Below are positions 18,770 to 29,663 of a DNA stretch of 64,000 bases, one piece after another. This DNA comes from Cryobacterium psychrophilum. GTDB lineage: Bacteria; Actinomycetota; Actinomycetes; Actinomycetales; Microbacteriaceae. Made by a program: the position numbers and the translations under genes. Location: positions 310,001 through 374,000 of the forward strand of contig NZ_SODI01000001.1 in NCBI RefSeq assembly GCF_004365915.1, written 5' to 3'. Position 1 is the stretch's first letter. Each line of letters starts with the position of its first letter. Below the pieces are notes generated by a model that made no database searches, had not been told where the DNA came from, and saw only the letters and a program-made list of their open reading frames with translations.

Positions 18770-21700
18770 GCGTCTATCATTGCACTCTCCAGAACGGCCG
18801 GCGCCACGGCTGGCACGGTGGAGACCAGCGGGATGATGTAGGAGTAACCGGTGGCGTTGTTCTTCGTCATCGACAGCACGAGTTCCATGTGCGGCTCAAG
18901 GGCCGTCACCTTGTCGAGTGGGGCTCCCACAATGAGTTGGAACCCGAGACCCTTCCAGGCCGCAACGGCCCGACCGGCGAACTCCGAGTCAGACTTCACG
19001 AAGCCCTCATCGAGGAACACCGGGGCGAAGCGCGGTCGGGTTCGGCTCTCGTCCCCCAGCTGGAACCGCAGCGCGGCGCCGACAACAAAGGCGACGAGCT
19101 CTTGCGACTCTCCGCCGCTCTTACCGCCGAGGGACGAGTAGGTGCTCACGTCGACCCCGTCGGGGGTGGTGCGCACGGCGGTGATCTCCACGTGCTTGCG
19201 CACATCGAGCAGCAGATCGCGCGAGGATTCCTGGCGCGATTCCCCGTCAGGGCGACGAATCAGGTTCATGAAGGCCTGCAACCGCGTGAAGCGGCTCTCG
19301 GTCTGCTCCTCGGTGAACGCTTCCGTGGCGCCCGACGACAGCGCCTTCAGCTCCTTTTGGAAGGCGGCAGCATCCTCGGAGTGCAACCGTCGCAGCGAAA
19401 TCTTCAGCCGATCCCGTCCGGCGCCGAAGGGAAGTGTCGTCAGGATCTCGTTGATCGGGCGGAGTCGGTCTTCGATCTCCTCGATGGAACTCGAGAATGC
19501 TCCGGCGAGCGGCACGAGGTCCTGCCCGCTCCACGCCGCGAGTCGTCGTTTCCATTCCTGGCGTCGCTCATGCAGTCCGAGCGTGTACACGGCATCGAGA
19601 ATGTCCCGGTAGGCCGTGAACGATTCCATGGACACGCCGATGTTCGGGTCGGGCCAGCGGCTTTGGAAGGTCTCGAAGATGCGCATCAGGGAGTCCCGCG
19701 CGCGGAGGGCGTTGCCGCGGTCCTGCGCGGACTGCGCGATGAGTCCGTCGCGCAACCGTTTCACTCCCGCCTCGTACTGGGTCAGGTCGGTCTGGTCGGT
19801 TACGAGGGCGAACTGCGCGTCGAGGTGGGTGGCGTGTTCCGGCGCGAGGGTCACGGACGCGGTGCGTTCGATCCGATCGAGGGCGTCACTGAGGGTGTCC
19901 TGGGCGTCGACGATTCGCGCCTGCTCTGTTGCGAGCTGCTCGGTCGTGCGCTCCGTGGCATGCTTGAGCTTCTGCACTCCGTCGAGCTCGGTCGCGAGGC
20001 GTTCCTCCTCGTCTTTCAGGGCCAGGAGCACGTCGCTCGCCCCGAGCACCCGCTCATATTCGGCGGTTTTCTCGGTGATGCGCGCCTCTGCGCCCGCGGC
20101 GTCGATCGTCGACCAGACGGTGTCGACGATGACCTGCTGCGCGACGGTGTGTGCGCGCAGTTCGGTGATGCTGTTGCCCCGTTCTGTCGCTTCGCCGGCC
20201 AGCCGGGTGGCGGTGGCTCGACGCTCGGCTAGTTCCGTCTCGATGTCGTCGAGCCGGGTGCGGTTGGAGAATCCGATGATGGATTTCTGGTCCCGGTTCC
20301 ACCCGTGCGCTCCTCGGCCGCCGTTGCGGGTCTGGCCGTTGCGGGTGACCCGCGCCCCGTCGCCGGGCAGGTCTGCCGCGCCCTCGACGCAGCGGGCGTC
20401 GAGGGCCTCGGCCTGAACGCGCGCCCTGACCCAGCCGCTGAACGGCGAGCCCTTGTGCACGAGCTTGCCGGAGACGAATCGCACGTCACCGTCCGCGGTC
20501 GTGAAGTCTTCGAGCGTGACGCCTTCGAAATGGATGCGAACGGGGAGGTGCAGCGGATCGATGGCTTCGCTCAGCGCCCGCAGGCGGGTCGCATCCACCA
20601 GCATCACCCGGATGATGGGGGCAAGGGTAACCTCGGCCGCGTGCCGCCACGCTTCCTCGGCCGGTGCCAGGTCGATGAGTTCCGCCACGAAGGGCAGGTC
20701 CTCGATCGGGATACCGCTCGCCTCGGCGATCATGACGCGGGCGTTGTGCAGGTGCTGCGGTACGAGGCTCGCTCGCCCGGTGAGAAAGGCGCGCTCCTGC
20801 GTGAGTTCCCGAATCTGGGCCTCCACCGGATACGACGTCTTGTGCAGCAGGTCGCGTTGTTCGTCGAGGTCACGCTCACGCTTGGCGCTCTGCGCGAGAA
20901 AGGTCTGGGCCGCGGCCTCGGCACCCCGCAGGTCATCGAGGGAGCGGATGTCGAGCGACAGCGCTCGCACGCGTTCGTCGAACCGGGCGCGTTCGCCCGC
21001 CACATCGTCGCTCTTGTCGCGAAGTCGCGCCTGTTCGTTCTGCAGGCTGACGAGCGCGTCACCGCCGTTGTCGCGCTGCCGGTGCTGAATTTCGCCGACC
21101 CGGGTCTTCAGGTCGGTCTCGCTGTCTCGGCTGCGCGTGAAGGCGGCGAGGTTGTCCCGTCGCTTCGCGCGGTTGGCGTCGGCGGCGAGGTCGAGCAGGC
21201 TGCGCTCGGTCTGCAGCTTCCAGAGCACGAACGGCGTGTCGCCGTCGCGATGCACGCCGAAGGTGTCGATGAGGTCGGCCTTGGCCGATGCCGCTTCGAA
21301 GTCACGGTACAGGTCGGGCAGGCGCTCGAGAACCTTGGCCTTCTGCGCCTCGGTGACCATGGCCCCGTAGGAACGTTCCAGGTCTTCGAAGTGATCGACG
21401 GCCTTGTCTGCGGCGGCGAACGTTGCCGGCTGCTCGAGCACCATCGACTTGTACAGCCCGTCGACGCTCTGGACCTGTTGTCCGGCCTGGATCCGGGCGA
21501 GCAGCCGCAGGGCTTTTCCTCCCTCGCCGTTGGCCCCGATGCCCAGGCGGGTGAACAGCGTCTGCGCGAAGGCGGCGTAGGTGTCGAAAACGTCCATCTC
21601 CGGGAACCTGGTCTTCAGCGCCCGCTTGTCGAATCGGGATTCGGCGATCTCGGCGAGGTCACGCAGGTCGAGGTGTCCGTCGACGGTTGCCATCTTCATC

Positions 21701-22176
21701 GAGATGTCAGCGAATCGTGTCGCCGCCCGCGGGAGGAAGTAGGCGCGCAGCACGGTGAAGCGCCGCTGGTTGTCGTCGATGAACGTCATGGCCACGGCGC
21801 CCCACGTTGACGAGTCGGCGCCGCGCAAGACCTGGTCGTGCAGTTGTCCGGTGCCCGTCTCGCGGGTGGAGTCGGTCTTGCCCTTGAGGTACGTCATGAG
21901 GTTGCGCTGGTCGGCGCTTCGCGCGCGGCCGGATCCGGCGTCATTGGACGCACCGTTGAAGGGGGTGTCCGACGGCATCATCAGGGCGAGGTACGCGTCA
22001 AGCAGGCTGCTCTTGCCCGTGCCGGATGCACCGGATACGAGTGTGGCGGTTGGCGCGAAGGCCACGTCGTGGTGGCCGTGGAAACCACCCCAGTTCACCA
22101 TTTGAAAGGATTCGGCGCGCCACTGCGTGGTTCCTTCGGTGGATCCGTCGATGTAGAACAGTGCGGAATCGCTCAT
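18766..22176 (-). CDS. jetC: JetC: SMC-like ATPase of Wadjet/MukBEF-type complex
   Basis: The 1136-residue ATPase is the motor of a plasmid-restricting or chromosome-organising SMC complex. Walker A is GASGTGKS (about residues 49-56), followed by two long coiled-coil arms around a hinge-like region (roughly 520-680). The ABC signature SGGES lies at about 1020 and Walker B VFLDEG at about 1053-1058. This layout is that of JetC/MukB-like proteins. The ATG overlaps the jetB stop by four bases and its stop overlaps the oxygenase start by four. All ATPase motifs look intact. Confidence 0.93.
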   Translation of the reverse strand: MSDSALFYIDGSTEGTTQWRAESFQMVNWGGFHGHHDVAFAPTATLVSGASGTGKSSLLDAYLALMMPSDTPFNGASNDAGSGRARSADQRNLMTYLKGKTDSTRETGTGQLHDQVLRGADSSTWGAVAMTFIDDNQRRFTVLRAYFLPRAATRFADISMKMATVDGHLDLRDLAEIAESRFDKRALKTRFPEMDVFDTYAAFAQTLFTRLGIGANGEGGKALRLLARIQAGQQVQSVDGLYKSMVLEQPATFAAADKAVDHFEDLERSYGAMVTEAQKAKVLERLPDLYRDFEAASAKADLIDTFGVHRDGDTPFVLWKLQTERSLLDLAADANRAKRRDNLAAFTRSRDSETDLKTRVGEIQHRQRDNGGDALVSLQNEQARLRDKSDDVAGERARFDERVRALSLDIRSLDDLRGAEAAAQTFLAQSAKRERDLDEQRDLLHKTSYPVEAQIRELTQERAFLTGRASLVPQHLHNARVMIAEASGIPIEDLPFVAELIDLAPAEEAWRHAAEVTLAPIIRVMLVDATRLRALSEAIDPLHLPVRIHFEGVTLEDFTTADGDVRFVSGKLVHKGSPFSGWVRARVQAEALDARCVEGAADLPGDGARVTRNGQTRNGGRGAHGWNRDQKSIIGFSNRTRLDDIETELAERRATATRLAGEATERGNSITELRAHTVAQQVIVDTVWSTIDAAGAEARITEKTAEYERVLGASDVLLALKDEEERLATELDGVQKLKHATERTTEQLATEQARIVDAQDTLSDALDRIERTASVTLAPEHATHLDAQFALVTDQTDLTQYEAGVKRLRDGLIAQSAQDRGNALRARDSLMRIFETFQSRWPDPNIGVSMESFTAYRDILDAVYTLGLHERRQEWKRRLAAWSGQDLVPLAGAFSSSIEEIEDRLRPINEILTTLPFGAGRDRLKISLRRLHSEDAAAFQKELKALSSGATEAFTEEQTESRFTRLQAFMNLIRRPDGESRQESSRDLLLDVRKHVEITAVRTTPDGVDVSTYSSLGGKSGGESQELVAFVVGAALRFQLGDESRTRPRFAPVFLDEGFVKSDSEFAGRAVAAWKGLGFQLIVGAPLDKVTALEPHMELVLSMTKNNATGYSYIIPLVSTVPAVAPAVLESAMIDA

Positions 22177-22895
22177 GAGATGCTCTCCAGTTCGCGCTCG
22201 CCGATGGTGTGCGTTTCGGCGGTTTCGGGCGACTGTTGCTCGTCATTCTGATTGAGCAGCCACTCCAGAAGTTCCGCGAGGCGCTCGACCGGCAGCAGCA
22301 CCTCGATCACCGCGGAGATTCTGAACCGATCGGGGTCGCTCGTCTTCAGCAGCACCCGCGCCTTGGCAAGGCTGTCCACGGCCGCGGTGGCCCGGCGGGC
22401 GTCGCCGGAGAGGTCCGTGGCGTTCTCCGGCCGGAAGCGCGCCACATTGTCGACGAGGTTATCGCGGTCCACGATGACGATGTCCTGCCCGTTGGCGCGT
22501 TCGCTGCGAAAACGCTGGCGCAGCAGCACGAGCAGGATCGTCTCTTCACGCGAGTACGACACGTCGTGCAGCAGCGTAGGGAATCGGTCTCCGCCCTCGG
22601 CGACGGCCTGGCGTTTGAATGCGACCTCATAGTGCAGGTCGATGTGCAGGTCGAGGAACACGTCGTTGAGCCGAGATTTGATCAGGCCCTGCGCGGCGAG
22701 CAGGGTGCGCCATTCCACGGGTTGGAGCGCCGCAGAGATGTAACGCTGCTTCATGAGCAGCACCAGGGTCTTGCGCTGTGCGATGGTGAGGCCACCCTCA
22801 TCCCCCTCAAACAACGAGAAGTTCTCCGTCGAATTCTCGAGGGGGTGCTCGGTGTCTGCGCCGCCGTCGGCGTCGTCGGTCCAGGTGTCAGTCAT
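22173..22895 (-). CDS. jetB: JetB: DUF4194 (MukE/MksE-like) subunit
   Basis: A 240-residue winged-helix subunit of the DUF4194 family, which binds the kleisin in Wadjet/MukBEF-like complexes. The core (about residues 40-215) contains the helical segment [20 protein letters not shown] and the conserved [13 protein letters not shown]. The N-terminal 35 residues are acidic and probably disordered. It overlaps jetA by eight bases and jetC by four, so the three subunits are almost certainly co-expressed. Confidence 0.9.
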   Translation of the reverse strand: MTDTWTDDADGGADTEHPLENSTENFSLFEGDEGGLTIAQRKTLVLLMKQRYISAALQPVEWRTLLAAQGLIKSRLNDVFLDLHIDLHYEVAFKRQAVAEGGDRFPTLLHDVSYSREETILLVLLRQRFRSERANGQDIVIVDRDNLVDNVARFRPENATDLSGDARRATAAVDSLAKARVLLKTSDPDRFRISAVIEVLLPVERLAELLEWLLNQNDEQQSPETAETHTIGERELESIS

Positions 22896-24402
22896 GATCA
22901 GGTCCTGAGTTCAGGGCGGCCAGTGCCGCCGTGTCGTGCTCGTTCAAAACAATTCGGGGCACGGCGAACGACCGCACCGTGCCGTCGGGGCGTACCGTCT
23001 CGAAGGCTTCACTGACCTTCGAGTGGTGCACCGTGCCCAGCTGGGTCGCCATGTGCAGCAGCCCCAGAATTTCGACGGGGCGGCGCAGGCCGGCATCCAG
23101 GCCATTGAAGGCGTCACCGATGGAGGCACCGTTCCCGGCATGGAGCGCCGCGGAGGACGCGGCAACAATCGCGAGACGCATGTCGTCCAGGAGCGGTCCG
23201 CCCTGGCCACGCAGCGCACCGAGGCTGGCCGGCTCGGGGGCGTCCCCCGACACGTCCTCCAGCTCGGGCGGCGCAAGGTGCGCTCCCGGGTCGTAGAAAC
23301 GTTCGCGGAGGTGCTCCACATCGAGCGTTCCCGGCATCAGCTCGGCGGTGACGGTCGACCGGGGTCCGGCCGTCTCCATCCAGGTGGCCAGCTCCTTGTT
23401 GATCTCCCGCAGCAGGCGCTCAAGCTCCCGGTCCTTGACGACGTCATGGTTGACGATGTGCTCGCGCAAAGTCGTGGTGAGACCGTTTCGCTGCGTGAGC
23501 ACATCGTCGATTCCCTTACGGATGAGGCTCACGGTGCCCATGAAACTGCGCCGGTCGTCGGCGCTCAGCTCCAGGGCGAAGGGGTGCAGCAGAATCGTTT
23601 CGAGGTCGTTCTTCAGTTCCTGCATGAGGGCGTCGTTGCGCAGCAGGGTGAAGGCCCCCTCGAAGGCGCGGCCCTCCGCGGTCGACGTCATGAGGGCATC
23701 CGTTTTCGTGAGGTAGTCGTCGAGAACCTCACTGATCGGGCGTTCCTCAGCGCGGAAATCGTTCACGATCTGCCGGTGCATGCCAGCGACGGATTCTTCG
23801 ACCCGTTTGAAGTCGCTCGGAAGTTGGGTGATGAGGTTGACCAGGTTGGCGTAGCCCTCGTGCATTTGCTCCGAGGACGTTTCCGCTATTTCACCGCCGG
23901 CCGCGAGACGATCTCGTTCGCTCTGTTTTTCGGCGATCTCCTGGTCGAGGCGACGGATGCGCTGCTCACGATCCGGGTTGGCCTGTGTGGCGCGGTGACG
24001 CACGGCGTCGACGATCGTCGTCAGACGTGACTCGCTGATGAGCGCGCGGTCCCGGGAGAGGCTCGCGACCAGCAGCAGCGCCTCGAGGGCGTGCGACGTC
24101 AGCGAGTACTGTTCCTCGCCGTTGTCTCCCGTCTCGCGGTAGAGCCATTGGTCGTTCATCCACTGCACGCAGAGGGCACGACCGTTCTTGCCCGGCACCT
24201 CGCTGCCCACCGAGCGCAGGTCGGCCAGGTACGCATCCACCTGGGTGTGCAGCAGGTCGGCCTGCACGCTGCGCCGGTCACGACTGAACGACGATTTGAA
24301 GACGGCGAGCACGAAGGGCGCCCACTTGCGATCCAGGAGCCGAAGGGTCGGTTTGTCGAACGCCTCACGCACCCGCGCCAGTTCGGCCGCAATATCGCTC
24401 AC
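22888..24402 (-). CDS. jetA: JetA: DUF3375 kleisin (MukF/MksF-like) subunit
   Basis: First gene of the operon, a 504-residue DUF3375 protein. In Wadjet this is the kleisin that bridges the ATPase heads. The N-terminal winged-helix region ([19 protein letters not shown]) is followed by a coiled coil (about residues 140-190) and the C-terminal winged helix. Start is GTG 24402 with AAGGGA upstream. It is divergent from the alpha/beta hydrolase across 99 bases, which should hold the operon promoter. No jetD is found on either side. Confidence 0.92.
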   Translation of the reverse strand: MSDIAAELARVREAFDKPTLRLLDRKWAPFVLAVFKSSFSRDRRSVQADLLHTQVDAYLADLRSVGSEVPGKNGRALCVQWMNDQWLYRETGDNGEEQYSLTSHALEALLLVASLSRDRALISESRLTTIVDAVRHRATQANPDREQRIRRLDQEIAEKQSERDRLAAGGEIAETSSEQMHEGYANLVNLITQLPSDFKRVEESVAGMHRQIVNDFRAEERPISEVLDDYLTKTDALMTSTAEGRAFEGAFTLLRNDALMQELKNDLETILLHPFALELSADDRRSFMGTVSLIRKGIDDVLTQRNGLTTTLREHIVNHDVVKDRELERLLREINKELATWMETAGPRSTVTAELMPGTLDVEHLRERFYDPGAHLAPPELEDVSGDAPEPASLGALRGQGGPLLDDMRLAIVAASSAALHAGNGASIGDAFNGLDAGLRRPVEILGLLHMATQLGTVHHSKVSEAFETVRPDGTVRSFAVPRIVLNEHDTAALAALNSGPDHD

Positions 24403-24501
24403 TCAGTTATTCCCTTCAAGACCTCATCAACCGTAGTCGCCCGTAGGCCACACCTGGACTGCGGTCGGTTTCTCGTGCGGGTCATGGTCAAATAGATTCT
24501 G

Positions 24502-25284
24502 ATGCACACGCCCCCCGCTCCCCCGCCCAAGATCGTTCACGCCACCGACGGCACACAACTGGCCACCTATGAATTCGGTGATCCGGATGCCCCCACCGTC
24601 TTTCTCCTGCACGGTTTCGCTTCCAGCGCGCTCGCCAACTGGCACCACACCGGTTGGGTGCGGGACCTGGTTCGTGCGGGCTACCACCTCATCGCCCTCG
24701 ACCAGCGAGGTCACGGGGCCAGCGACAAGCCGCTCTCGGCCGCGAGTTTCGCCATGGGCACCCTGGTCGACGATGTGCTTCGCGTGCTCGACGCCTACCT
24801 GATCAACGAGGTCGGCTTCGTCGGGTACTCCCTCGGCGCCCGAGTCGGCTGGCGGGCGGCCCATGACCACCCGGACCGGATCAGCCGAGCGGTCCTCGGC
24901 GGCATCCCCGATGGGGATCCGCTGAAGCGCTTCGACATTGCGGATGCCCGCGCCCACATCGAGCACGGGGTGGACGTGACCGATCGCCTGACCGGTGCGT
25001 TCCTGAAGATGGCGAAGGCGGTTCCGGGGAACAACCTCACATCACTCGTGGCCCTCGTGGAGGGAATGCGCGATGGCGAACAGCCGAGCGCGGCGAATGC
25101 TCCGCTCCAGCCGGTCATGTTCGCGACGGGAAGTGACGACCACATCCTCGAGGCGTCGCGCGCGCTCGCCGCGGTGACCCCGCAGGGCACATTTTTTGAG
25201 ATCCCGGGCCGCAACCATTTCAACGCGCCCACGTCCCGCGACTTCCGCGACGCGGCCCGTTCTTTTCTGGCGCACGCCCTGTGA
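24502..25284 (+). CDS. Alpha/beta hydrolase
   Basis: A 260-residue alpha/beta-hydrolase fold protein. The nucleophile elbow is VGYSLGA, the acid is probably in TGSDDHI, and the histidine is in GRNHFNAP; the oxyanion HGF motif is in FLLHGFAS. Substrate is unknown (ester, lactone or haloacid-type substrates are common in this group). It is divergent from jetA and followed 33 bases later by a small membrane protein gene with its own ribosome site. Confidence 0.9.
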   Translation: MHTPPAPPPKIVHATDGTQLATYEFGDPDAPTVFLLHGFASSALANWHHTGWVRDLVRAGYHLIALDQRGHGASDKPLSAASFAMGTLVDDVLRVLDAYLINEVGFVGYSLGARVGWRAAHDHPDRISRAVLGGIPDGDPLKRFDIADARAHIEHGVDVTDRLTGAFLKMAKAVPGNNLTSLVALVEGMRDGEQPSAANAPLQPVMFATGSDDHILEASRALAAVTPQGTFFEIPGRNHFNAPTSRDFRDAARSFLAHAL

Positions 25285-25317
25285 GACTGTGACGAACGTT
25301 TCTTGAAGGAGCAACAT

Positions 25318-25626
25318 ATGAATGACCCCCGCGCGAAGATGGACGGCAACAACCTTCTGGGCATGGGCGCCCCACGCCCGGACTGGTCCAAGACCCCGGG
25401 CCGTGTGCCGGGCTTCTGGCTGACGCTCGCCGGTTTCATCCTGGCCATCGTCTTCCCCCTGCCGTCGCTCATCGTCGCGGTCATCGGCCTCGCCTACGCG
25501 ACACAGGCGTTTCGGGTGATTCCCGCCAAGGCCAGAGGACGCGGCCTGGTGATCGTGTCGTTCGTGCTCGTGGGGCTTTCCGTCGCCCTCGCCCTGACCC
25601 GCACCATCCTCTCCCTGCTCCCGTAG
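25318..25626 (+). CDS. Small two-helix membrane protein
   Basis: A 102-residue protein with a polar N-terminus (about 35 residues) and two hydrophobic segments (about 38-62 and 78-100), resembling DUF4190-type proteins. ATG 25318 follows GAAGGAG. Function unknown. It is downstream of the alpha/beta hydrolase on the same strand and may be co-transcribed with it. Confidence 0.7.
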   Translation: MNDPRAKMDGNNLLGMGAPRPDWSKTPGRVPGFWLTLAGFILAIVFPLPSLIVAVIGLAYATQAFRVIPAKARGRGLVIVSFVLVGLSVALALTRTILSLLP

Positions 25627-25753
25627 CTCACCCCGGACGGTGGCCACCGGTCGGGGCCGGCATCGCGGCGGACGGGCACGGAGGCCTCCGCGCATGTGTC
25701 GAATTTTTACGGGCGTGTTCGCGAAAGGGCACGCGCTGCCACAGGCTGTGGTC

Positions 25754-26962
25754 ATGTCAGTCTTCCCCGTAGCGCCCCTCGAAAGTATTCGGGCAGAGCG
25801 CAGCAGCATCAAGTGGACTCGGTTTCCGGCCGACGTACTTCCCTTGTTTGTCGCCGAGATGGACTACACCCTCGCCCCCGAGATCGTTCAGACGCTCGTG
25901 GAGCGCGTGCAGGCATCCGATACCGGCTACCTCGACGGCCCCGGCCCCCTGGCTCCCGCCTTCGCGGACTTCGCCCTCACCCGCTGGGGTTGGCGGGTGA
26001 ACCCTGTTCATGTGCACCTCGCCACCGATGTGAGCGTCGGGATCGTCGAGGCGCTGCGTCTCGTGGTGCCGCGCGGTGGGCGCATCTCGATCACGCCGCC
26101 CGTGTACCCGCCCTTCTACGAGCTGGTCGAAGAGGTCGCCGCCGCCGCCGTCGAGACGCTGCTTCTCGAGCGCGCCGGTACCTGGTCGCTCGACCTCGAC
26201 GCCCTCGAGCGCACGTTCGCCAGCGGAATTGACGCGTTCCTGCTCTGCAATCCCCACAACCCGCACGGCATCGTCTTCGACCGGGAAACCCTCGAGGAGC
26301 TCGCTCGTCTGGCCGCGACGTACGACGTCTTCGTCGTCTCCGATGAGATTCACGCCCCGCTCACCCACCACGGCGTCACGTTCACACCCTTCGCCCCCCT
26401 CGCCGCGGCGGCCGGCGCGCGCGCCGTCACCGTGACGTCCGCGAGCAAGGGCTGGAATGTGGCCGGCGTGAAGTGCGCGCTCATCATTGCGGCGAACGAC
26501 GACACCAACGAGCTGCTGAACCGCCTTCCCGAGGAGGTGGCCTGTCGCACCAGTATCCTCGGGCTGCACGCCAATATCGCAGCCTTTGCCTGTAGCGACT
26601 GGCTCGACACTGCCATCACCCAAATTGTCGAAAACGATCGCTTGCTCGCGACCCTACTCCGCGAGCAGCTGCCCGCCGTGATCTATCACCGGCCCCGCGC
26701 CAGCTACCTGGCCTGGCTCGATCTTCGCCACCTGGGTCTCGGCGATTCTCCCTACCGCCGCATTCTCGACGACGCGAGGGTCGCCCTGAACGACGGCGAG
26801 TGTTTCGGCCCCGGCGGCCGTGGGTTCGCCAGGCTCAACCTCGCGTGCTCCCCCGATACCCTGCGCGAGGCCGTGGCGCGCATCGCCGCCCTCGTGGCGC
26901 GTGCGCCAGGCGCCCCCGCGCACGGTCCCGATCACGGTCCCGCGCTGACGAGTGCGGCCTGA
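25754..26962 (+). CDS. MalY/PatB-type PLP C-S lyase (aminotransferase class I/II)
   Basis: A 402-residue fold-type I PLP enzyme of the MalY/PatB group, which cleaves cystathionine or cysteine conjugates to release a thiol. The PLP lysine is in SASKGWNV, the cofactor-binding region contains NPHNPHG and SDEIHAPL, and the substrate-binding arginine lies near FARLNLA. ATG 25754 begins where family similarity starts; no good ribosome site is seen, so the start is uncertain. The O-acetylhomoserine sulfhydrylase gene follows closely, suggesting a methionine/cysteine metabolism pair. Confidence 0.87.
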   Translation: MSVFPVAPLESIRAERSSIKWTRFPADVLPLFVAEMDYTLAPEIVQTLVERVQASDTGYLDGPGPLAPAFADFALTRWGWRVNPVHVHLATDVSVGIVEALRLVVPRGGRISITPPVYPPFYELVEEVAAAAVETLLLERAGTWSLDLDALERTFASGIDAFLLCNPHNPHGIVFDRETLEELARLAATYDVFVVSDEIHAPLTHHGVTFTPFAPLAAAAGARAVTVTSASKGWNVAGVKCALIIAANDDTNELLNRLPEEVACRTSILGLHANIAAFACSDWLDTAITQIVENDRLLATLLREQLPAVIYHRPRASYLAWLDLRHLGLGDSPYRRILDDARVALNDGECFGPGGRGFARLNLACSPDTLREAVARIAALVARAPGAPAHGPDHGPALTSAA

Positions 26963-27022
26963 GCGGTGCCTTTCACAACGGATACCCCCGCGCACGCCCC
27001 GTCGACCGCTACAGGACCCCCG

Positions 27023-28381
27023 ATGGCAGCCACCGAGCCGGTGACACCCTCCTCTGAGGCCCGCGCCGTTGCCGCGCCGATCGCCGACTGGACGGACTTC
27101 AGGTTCGATACGCGCCAGGTTCACGTGGGTGAATATCCGGATGCGAACCGGGGCGCACGGATACCGCCGTTGACGTTGAGCGCTGGATACGTGTTCGATT
27201 CCTTCGACGACGGGGCCGCACGGTTCTCCGGCGATTCCCGTGAGCCCATTTACTCCCGCCAGGGCAATCCCACGAACGCCGTGGCCGAGGCCCGCCTCGC
27301 CTCCCTCGAGGGCGGAACGGCGGCCGTTGTCGTGTCCTCCGGACAGGCGGCCATCACGGCGGCCTTGTTCGCCCTCGCGGAGTCGGGTGAACACATCGTC
27401 TCGACCGCGAGCATCTACGGCGGCACCCGCATCCTGTTTGGCCGAAGCTTTCGCCGCTTCGGCGTGGAGGTCGACTATGTCTGGGACACCGATAGCGACG
27501 CGGCCTGGGACGCGGTCATCCGTCCGACCACGAAGGCGATCTTCACGGAGACCATTCCGAATCCGCGCAATGACGTGGTCGACATTGCGCGGATCAAAGC
27601 AGTCGCCCGCCGTCACGGTATCCCGCTCGTTGTCGACAACACCGTTGCCACGCCCTACCTGATTCGGCCGTTCGAGCACGGCGCCGACATTGTCGTGCAT
27701 TCCACGACCAAGTTCTTGAGCGGCCACGGTGCCGGCGTCTCCGGCGCGGTAATCGACGGGGGCACCTTCGACTGGGCCGGAAGCACCCGCAGCTACCCGC
27801 TGCTGACCGATTCGCTGCGACCGGGCTCACCCTCGCTGCTCGACCGCTTCGGCCCGGCCGCCTACGCGCAGTATGTGCGTGAGGCCGTGGTCAACGACAT
27901 CGGACCTTCGCTCTCCCCCTTCAACGGATTCCTGCTGCACCAGGGCATTGAGACTCTCTCGCTTCGGATGGAGCGCCACGTCGACAACGCGATAGCCATC
28001 GCCCACTGGCTTGAGGAACAGCCGGAGGTGCAGGCTGTGGACTATGCCGGGCTCGCCAGCAGCCCCCTTCGCGAGCTGGCGCAACGCTATTACGGCGGGC
28101 GAACCGGGTCGGTCTTCGCCGTCACGGTGACGGGCGGCACCCAGGGCGCCCGCGCCTTCTCCAACGGGCTGCGCATTTTCAGTCGCATGACGGGGATCGG
28201 GGACACCCGGTCGATGGTGCTGCATCCCCTCACCACGACGCACGCGTCGTTCGCCCCCGACCTCAACGCCCGGTTGGGCATCACCGCCGGAATGCTGCGG
28301 CTGTCGGTGGGGATCGAATCGGTCGACGATCTGATCGCTGATCTACGGGACGGTCTGGACCGGGTCGCCGCGGTACGCTGA
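27023..28381 (+). CDS. metY: O-acetylhomoserine sulfhydrylase (Cys/Met PLP family)
   Basis: A 452-residue PLP enzyme of the Cys/Met metabolism family, expected to condense O-acetylhomoserine with sulfide to give homocysteine. The PLP lysine is in [11 protein letters not shown], and the N-terminal [12 protein letters not shown] and active-site SRQGNPTN motifs are typical of MetY-like enzymes. ATG 27023 is preferred (AGGA six bases upstream); a GTG at 26966 would add 19 residues. It follows the C-S lyase gene by about 60 bases and is probably in one operon with it. Confidence 0.88.
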   Translation: MAATEPVTPSSEARAVAAPIADWTDFRFDTRQVHVGEYPDANRGARIPPLTLSAGYVFDSFDDGAARFSGDSREPIYSRQGNPTNAVAEARLASLEGGTAAVVVSSGQAAITAALFALAESGEHIVSTASIYGGTRILFGRSFRRFGVEVDYVWDTDSDAAWDAVIRPTTKAIFTETIPNPRNDVVDIARIKAVARRHGIPLVVDNTVATPYLIRPFEHGADIVVHSTTKFLSGHGAGVSGAVIDGGTFDWAGSTRSYPLLTDSLRPGSPSLLDRFGPAAYAQYVREAVVNDIGPSLSPFNGFLLHQGIETLSLRMERHVDNAIAIAHWLEEQPEVQAVDYAGLASSPLRELAQRYYGGRTGSVFAVTVTGGTQGARAFSNGLRIFSRMTGIGDTRSMVLHPLTTTHASFAPDLNARLGITAGMLRLSVGIESVDDLIADLRDGLDRVAAVR

Positions 28382-29213
28382 TCGCGCGTCGCCAGGCTCC
28401 TCCCGGCAGCCCGGTCACCGGCCAACCGGTTTCGAAGTGTGCACCCGCGTTGTCTCGCACCGCGCCGGGATCCGCGCACGCATTGGCGAGCAGCGCATCG
28501 GCTTCCACGGGCCGAGCACCATCGAGATCGAACAGCCAGACGCGTGTGGTCGTCAAGGGCACGTCCGTTGAATCGGGGAGAGCCCCATCCTGCGCCTGTC
28601 CCTCCGGCGCAGATCGGTCGTGCAGACCTGTACGACCACCGTTGTGCCGGAGAGGATGGCAAGCTGAACGGCCGCTTCATTGGCGATCCGCAGGTTTCCC
28701 GATGCGTCCAGGTCTATCTCAACATTGATCCGGGCCATGTGCCAGCCGCCACAGGACACGACGGCACGGCTGATGGACTCTGCTGATGGATTCTGCTGGC
28801 AGCAGACCGCGGCTCCAGAGTCGCACATTCCGCTCAGGATCTTCCCTGACAGCGGCGCGATCCGGAAGACCGAGCGACCGAGACAGGTGTTCAACGCCCT
28901 GAACAGCGCGGCTCACGAGCCGACCGAGCCTCCGGCCCGGTCGGACTCGCCCACCAACGACCCCCGCGTGCACCATTGCCGTCGGTATCTGAGACACGCG
29001 ACGTTTATCGGGCACTGCCATCCGTTGCTTCCTCCCCCAAAGGTTCACGTTAGACATGCCTATCCTAGGCCCCCGGAAGGCCGACGACGCAACACCCGGT
29101 CGGATGGAGCGGTCCCGTTGAATCCGGTCACGCCGGGTTTCGCAATCCGCCCAGGGGTCAGGGGTCAGCGCCACACAGTGCACCAGGGGCCTCTTGCCGC
29201 GTGCCCAAGCACG
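28382..29213. other. 830-base region without a well-supported gene
   Basis: No frame here has both family similarity and a good start. The only plausible reading is on the minus strand (28553-28738, listed separately). A second minus-strand frame (28281-28610, containing TTTRVWLFDLDGARPVEAD) could be its frame-shifted continuation, so this may be a decayed gene. Nothing else is seen. Confidence 0.45.
28553..28738 (-). CDS. Possible small protein or frame-shifted gene remnant
   Basis: A 61-codon frame beginning MARINVEIDLDASGNLRI, which reads like a folded beta-rich start. It loses plausibility after about 40 residues, where the -1 neighbouring frame looks more protein-like (SAPEGQAQDGALPD onward). 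No good ribosome site is seen. It may be a small gene or the start of a frame-shifted one; no family is recognised. Confidence 0.3.
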   Translation of the reverse strand: MARINVEIDLDASGNLRIANEAAVQLAILSGTTVVVQVCTTDLRRRDRRRMGLSPIQRTCP

Positions 29214-29540
29214 TTAGACGGCGGTTCCCCCAGCGATCGTGTAGGACCACAGCTCGCTGCTCACACCAACGGGGCGGGCGACCGGTTCGCCTTCTGTGGG
29301 CTTCTCACTGCGATGGCCGTGTCCGAAGGCGGGCGATGAAACCCAGGCCTGGAAGGACTCCTCATCGGCCCAGCGGGTGAGGACAAGCCAGGTGTTGCGG
29401 TCGTCGGTGGGCTTGAGCAGCTCAAAACCTTCAAATCCGGGTCGATCGTCAACGGCACCGGCCCTCGCCGCGAATCTGTGGGCCAGTTCGTCGCCACTGC
29501 CATCGGCCACGGTGATCGCGTTGATCTTGATGATCGTCAT
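29214..29540 (-). CDS. Antibiotic-biosynthesis-monooxygenase (ABM/IsdG-like) domain protein
   Basis: A 108-residue ferredoxin-like ABM-domain protein. It starts MTIIKINAITV and contains RPGFEGFELLKPTDDRNTWLVLTRWADEESFQAW, split across the two core strands and helix, close to the heme-degrading/monooxygenase subgroup. The ATG at 29540 matches the family N-terminus; the open frame continues upstream without similarity. Heme degradation is possible but not shown. Confidence 0.82.
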   Translation of the reverse strand: MTIIKINAITVADGSGDELAHRFAARAGAVDDRPGFEGFELLKPTDDRNTWLVLTRWADEESFQAWVSSPAFGHGHRSEKPTEGEPVARPVGVSSELWSYTIAGGTAV

Positions 29541-29663
29541 AGGGCTGCTGCTTTCTGTCGGGGTTCGAGTGTGCCTCCCATGGTGGCAGCCCGTGCTGCG
29601 AATCCCCCACACACGATTTGAGCCTGTGCTCTCACAGGTTGCCATCTCTAAACTGGAGTGACC

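Noticed and set aside
18751..21810. Long plus-strand open frames opposite jetC
   Set aside because: Antisense shadows of a gene with clear Walker and signature motifs; no start signals or similarity.
25627..25753. SAM or cobalamin riboswitch before the C-S lyase/metY pair
   Set aside because: The leader is short and shows none of the conserved cores I can recognise.
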